Source: Cytophagales bacterium
GTDB lineage: Bacteria; Bacteroidota; Bacteroidia; Cytophagales; UBA9547
Length of the DNA stretch: 7,746 nucleotides
Direction: 5' to 3'
NCBI GenBank assembly: GCA_013298205.1
Contig: JAAFJZ010000108.1
Location: forward strand, 1-7,746
Of this stretch, positions 6,238 to 7,746 are shown in pieces. Numbering within the stretch: position 1 is the stretch's first letter; each line of letters opens with the position of its first letter. A program made the position numbers and the translations under genes. Under the pieces are notes generated by a model. It worked only from the letters and a program-made list of their open reading frames with translations, was not told where the DNA came from and made no database searches.

Positions 6238-6876
6238 TTATATTTGGGAGGATAAAATCGCATCAATGTCTGTTTTAACAAGAGGTATAATTTTTTCCGC
6301 TAAAATAAAAACCTCTGTTGTAATTGGTAGAGGTTGATTATTTGAAGCTAAAAAATTAGTTTTAGAATTTGTTATCGCTTTTTGAATATGAACAGGATGT
6401 TTTCTATTGTCAAATCCACCAACTACAATTTCATCTAAATAATTTTTCCAATTAGTGATTGGCTTGATTGGTTTTTCATTTAGAAAGTGATAATATAACC
6501 AAACTTCAAAAGAAGGATTGCTTTGTCCTACAGACCAATTTTGATGATTGGCAACGTTGCATCTTAGCGTATCAACTTCATCACCCCATTTGTCTGTGTC
6601 TATGATAAACCAAACTTCATCAATATCATTCAATACATAAAATGGATTTGAATTTGTTTCGCTTTTTAATAAACTTTGACAAGCGTTGTTGTATAAGCCT
6701 ATCGGAGAATTCTTGCCATCTGAAATAGGAACAATTTGGATTATTATTTGTGAAGAAATTCGGTTGAAGAAATAGAAATAGGTCGTTTCTCTTTTCTCTC
6801 CTTCGCAAAAGATAAAGTAAAGTTTACTTTCTCTATTAGGTTCTCGTTTGGTATACAGTTTACTCCTGTTCAGCAT
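6238..6876 (-). CDS. rloB: RloB family protein (putative TOPRIM-like effector)
   Basis: A 212-aa protein with the three RloB hallmarks. CEGEKRETTYF (24-34) has the motif (C/V)EGExTE..YF with E25. DEVWFIIDTDKWG (86-98) holds an acidic D93-x-D95 pair, and SNPSFEVWLYYHF (119-131) is the family signature. The E...DxD layout resembles TOPRIM-fold nucleases; a nuclease role is inferred, not shown. Length is normal for the family and the gene looks intact. Its ATG lies inside the end of the upstream ATPase gene, with a 17-bp overlap in a different frame, so the two are made from one mRNA. RloA/RloB-type pairs are known from restriction loci of Campylobacter and resemble the AbiL abortive-infection genes. 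The proteins probably act together, the ATPase controlling the effector, as in OLD/PARIS systems. Confidence 0.88.
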   Translation of the reverse strand: MLNRSKLYTKREPNRESKLYFIFCEGEKRETTYFYFFNRISSQIIIQIVPISDGKNSPIGLYNNACQSLLKSETNSNPFYVLNDIDEVWFIIDTDKWGDEVDTLRCNVANHQNWSVGQSNPSFEVWLYYHFLNEKPIKPITNWKNYLDEIVVGGFDNRKHPVHIQKAITNSKTNFLASNNQPLPITTEVFILAEKIIPLVKTDIDAILSSQI

Positions 6877-7746
6877 GATATTTATTCCAGTTTAAATCTT
6901 GTAAATTTCCTAAAAAAGGAATAGCGCCAAACCTACCATTCAAATAGCCTTTTCTAATATCAATCGTGTTGTGTTCTTTGAAATCACTTAACGAATAAAG
7001 TTTTGTTGATCCAAAAGTATTCTTTTCTGTAAACCAAATTTCGTCTGTTCTAAAAATTTCTTGGTCTAATAAGTTTGATTCGTGAGTAGAGAAAATCAGT
7101 TGCCCTTTTGTTGTTTCATCCTTTGAAAATTTTTCGATAAGCTCTTTAATTATCAATGGATGTATGCTTCTTTCAATTTCATCAATAATGAAAGTGTGGG
7201 TAAAATTGATTAAATCATTCCAAACCGGCAAACATTCTAAAAGTCGTCTTGTGCCATCTGATTCTTCATAGATTTTGAATTCTACATTTTCATTTTTTTC
7301 ATCTTTGTGCTCAAAGAATAGTCTTTTTGCGATAATTTTTCCGCCATCATTTACTATTACAATTTCTTCATTTTCAGTATTAGTTTTCCTTAAAATTATT
7401 TTTTCAGGATTGTTTTTAAGTTCAGATTTTATTTCATCAATATCGGTTTGATTGTCTTCTCCAAAAAACTCCTCAATATTTTTTACTTCCACTTTTAAAC
7501 TGGTAATACCTGTGTTAAATGAACACATGAGTTCATTTGCAAATTCTTTGAATCCGGTTTTTGCATCAATCAGATGTGCTAAACTATTGGGCTTTGTAAA
7601 TGGATAAACTACCGTAAGTCCTCTGTTAAACCATTGGTATGCTACTTTAATATCAATGAAAGCAACGTTGCTTATCGAGTTCAATAATGTAAAAAGAGGT
7701 TGGTAGGGCTTTAATAAATCAGTTTCAATAACTTTTCTCAGAGTTT
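6860..7746 (-). CDS. RloA-like AAA15/AAA21 family ATPase, C-terminal part
   Basis: The frame is open to the right edge, so the N-terminus with the Walker A motif is missing. About 295 residues are visible, beginning TLRKVIETDLLKPYQPLF. Visible ABC-type ATPase features are an ABC signature-like EESDGTRRLL (about 7267-7238), Walker B FIIDE followed by the ERSIHP D-loop (7192-7157, catalytic Glu in the DE pair), and the switch His in STHESNLL (7090-7067). The C-terminal RKGYLNGRFGAIPFL segment (about 6952-6908) is typical of RloA-like AAA15 proteins, where G-R-[FY]-G-A-x-P is conserved. A TTG at 7684-7682 is not the true start, because the frame and family similarity continue upstream. The gene overlaps rloB by 17 bp. 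It probably senses an infection signal and holds or activates the RloB partner; an OLD-like role is inferred from family membership. Confidence 0.88.
   Translation of the reverse strand, partial: TLRKVIETDLLKPYQPLFTLLNSISNVAFIDIKVAYQWFNRGLTVVYPFTKPNSLAHLIDAKTGFKEFANELMCSFNTGITSLKVEVKNIEEFFGEDNQTDIDEIKSELKNNPEKIILRKTNTENEEIVIVNDGGKIIAKRLFFEHKDEKNENVEFKIYEESDGTRRLLECLPVWNDLINFTHTFIIDEIERSIHPLIIKELIEKFSKDETTKGQLIFSTHESNLLDQEIFRTDEIWFTEKNTFGSTKLYSLSDFKEHNTIDIRKGYLNGRFGAIPFLGNLQDLNWNKYHAEQE

Noticed and set aside
5951..6337. 128-aa plus-strand frame with cysteines and a membrane-like segment
   Set aside because: Antisense to the end of rloB and spans the repeat. The hydrophobic run comes from TTG/CTT-rich spacer DNA.
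1..7746. tRNA, rRNA or CRISPR array
   Set aside because: No cloverleaf-like segment, no rRNA-like stretch and no regularly spaced short repeats were seen; the only clear direct repeat has two copies 806 bp apart.

Overview
The window looks like a piece of a low-GC Bacteroidota genome (the order cannot be read from the sequence). Signs of this are the AT-rich DNA, genes without clear Shine-Dalgarno sequences, one good match to the Bacteroidetes-type promoter (-7 box TAnnTTTG), and protein families common in that phylum. All credible genes lie on the minus strand, so biological reading order runs from the right edge to the left edge.

In that order: (1) the C-terminal part of an AAA15/AAA21-type (RloA/OLD-like) ATPase, cut by the right edge, overlapping by 17 bp (2) a complete RloB-family gene. 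(3) A 314-bp intergenic region carries one copy of a 30-bp repeat. (4) A 211-aa protein follows, with a conserved N-terminal domain of unknown function and a C-terminal SEC-C zinc motif. Its stop codon lies inside the second copy of the 30-bp repeat. (5) A 419-bp intergenic region, strongly A/C-rich on the coding strand, holds a nested hairpin and a possible terminator. (6) A 1215-aa single-chain type IIG restriction-modification enzyme overlaps by 4 bp (7) a 291-aa DUF2971 protein. (8) After 314 bp with a good promoter match, the first codons of a PD-(D/E)xK transposase/nuclease (Rpn/PDDEXK_2-like) gene run off the left edge.

The region reads as a defence island: an RloA/RloB pair (AbiL/PARIS/OLD-type logic, ATPase sensor plus putative TOPRIM-like effector) and a type IIG enzyme translationally coupled to a DUF2971 protein, with a possible small cassette between them. 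The DUF2971 gene may act as a partner or back-up for the type IIG enzyme; that is inference. GC content drops sharply inside the type IIG gene just after its NPPY motif, which suggests that the target-recognition part was exchanged separately from the rest of the enzyme.
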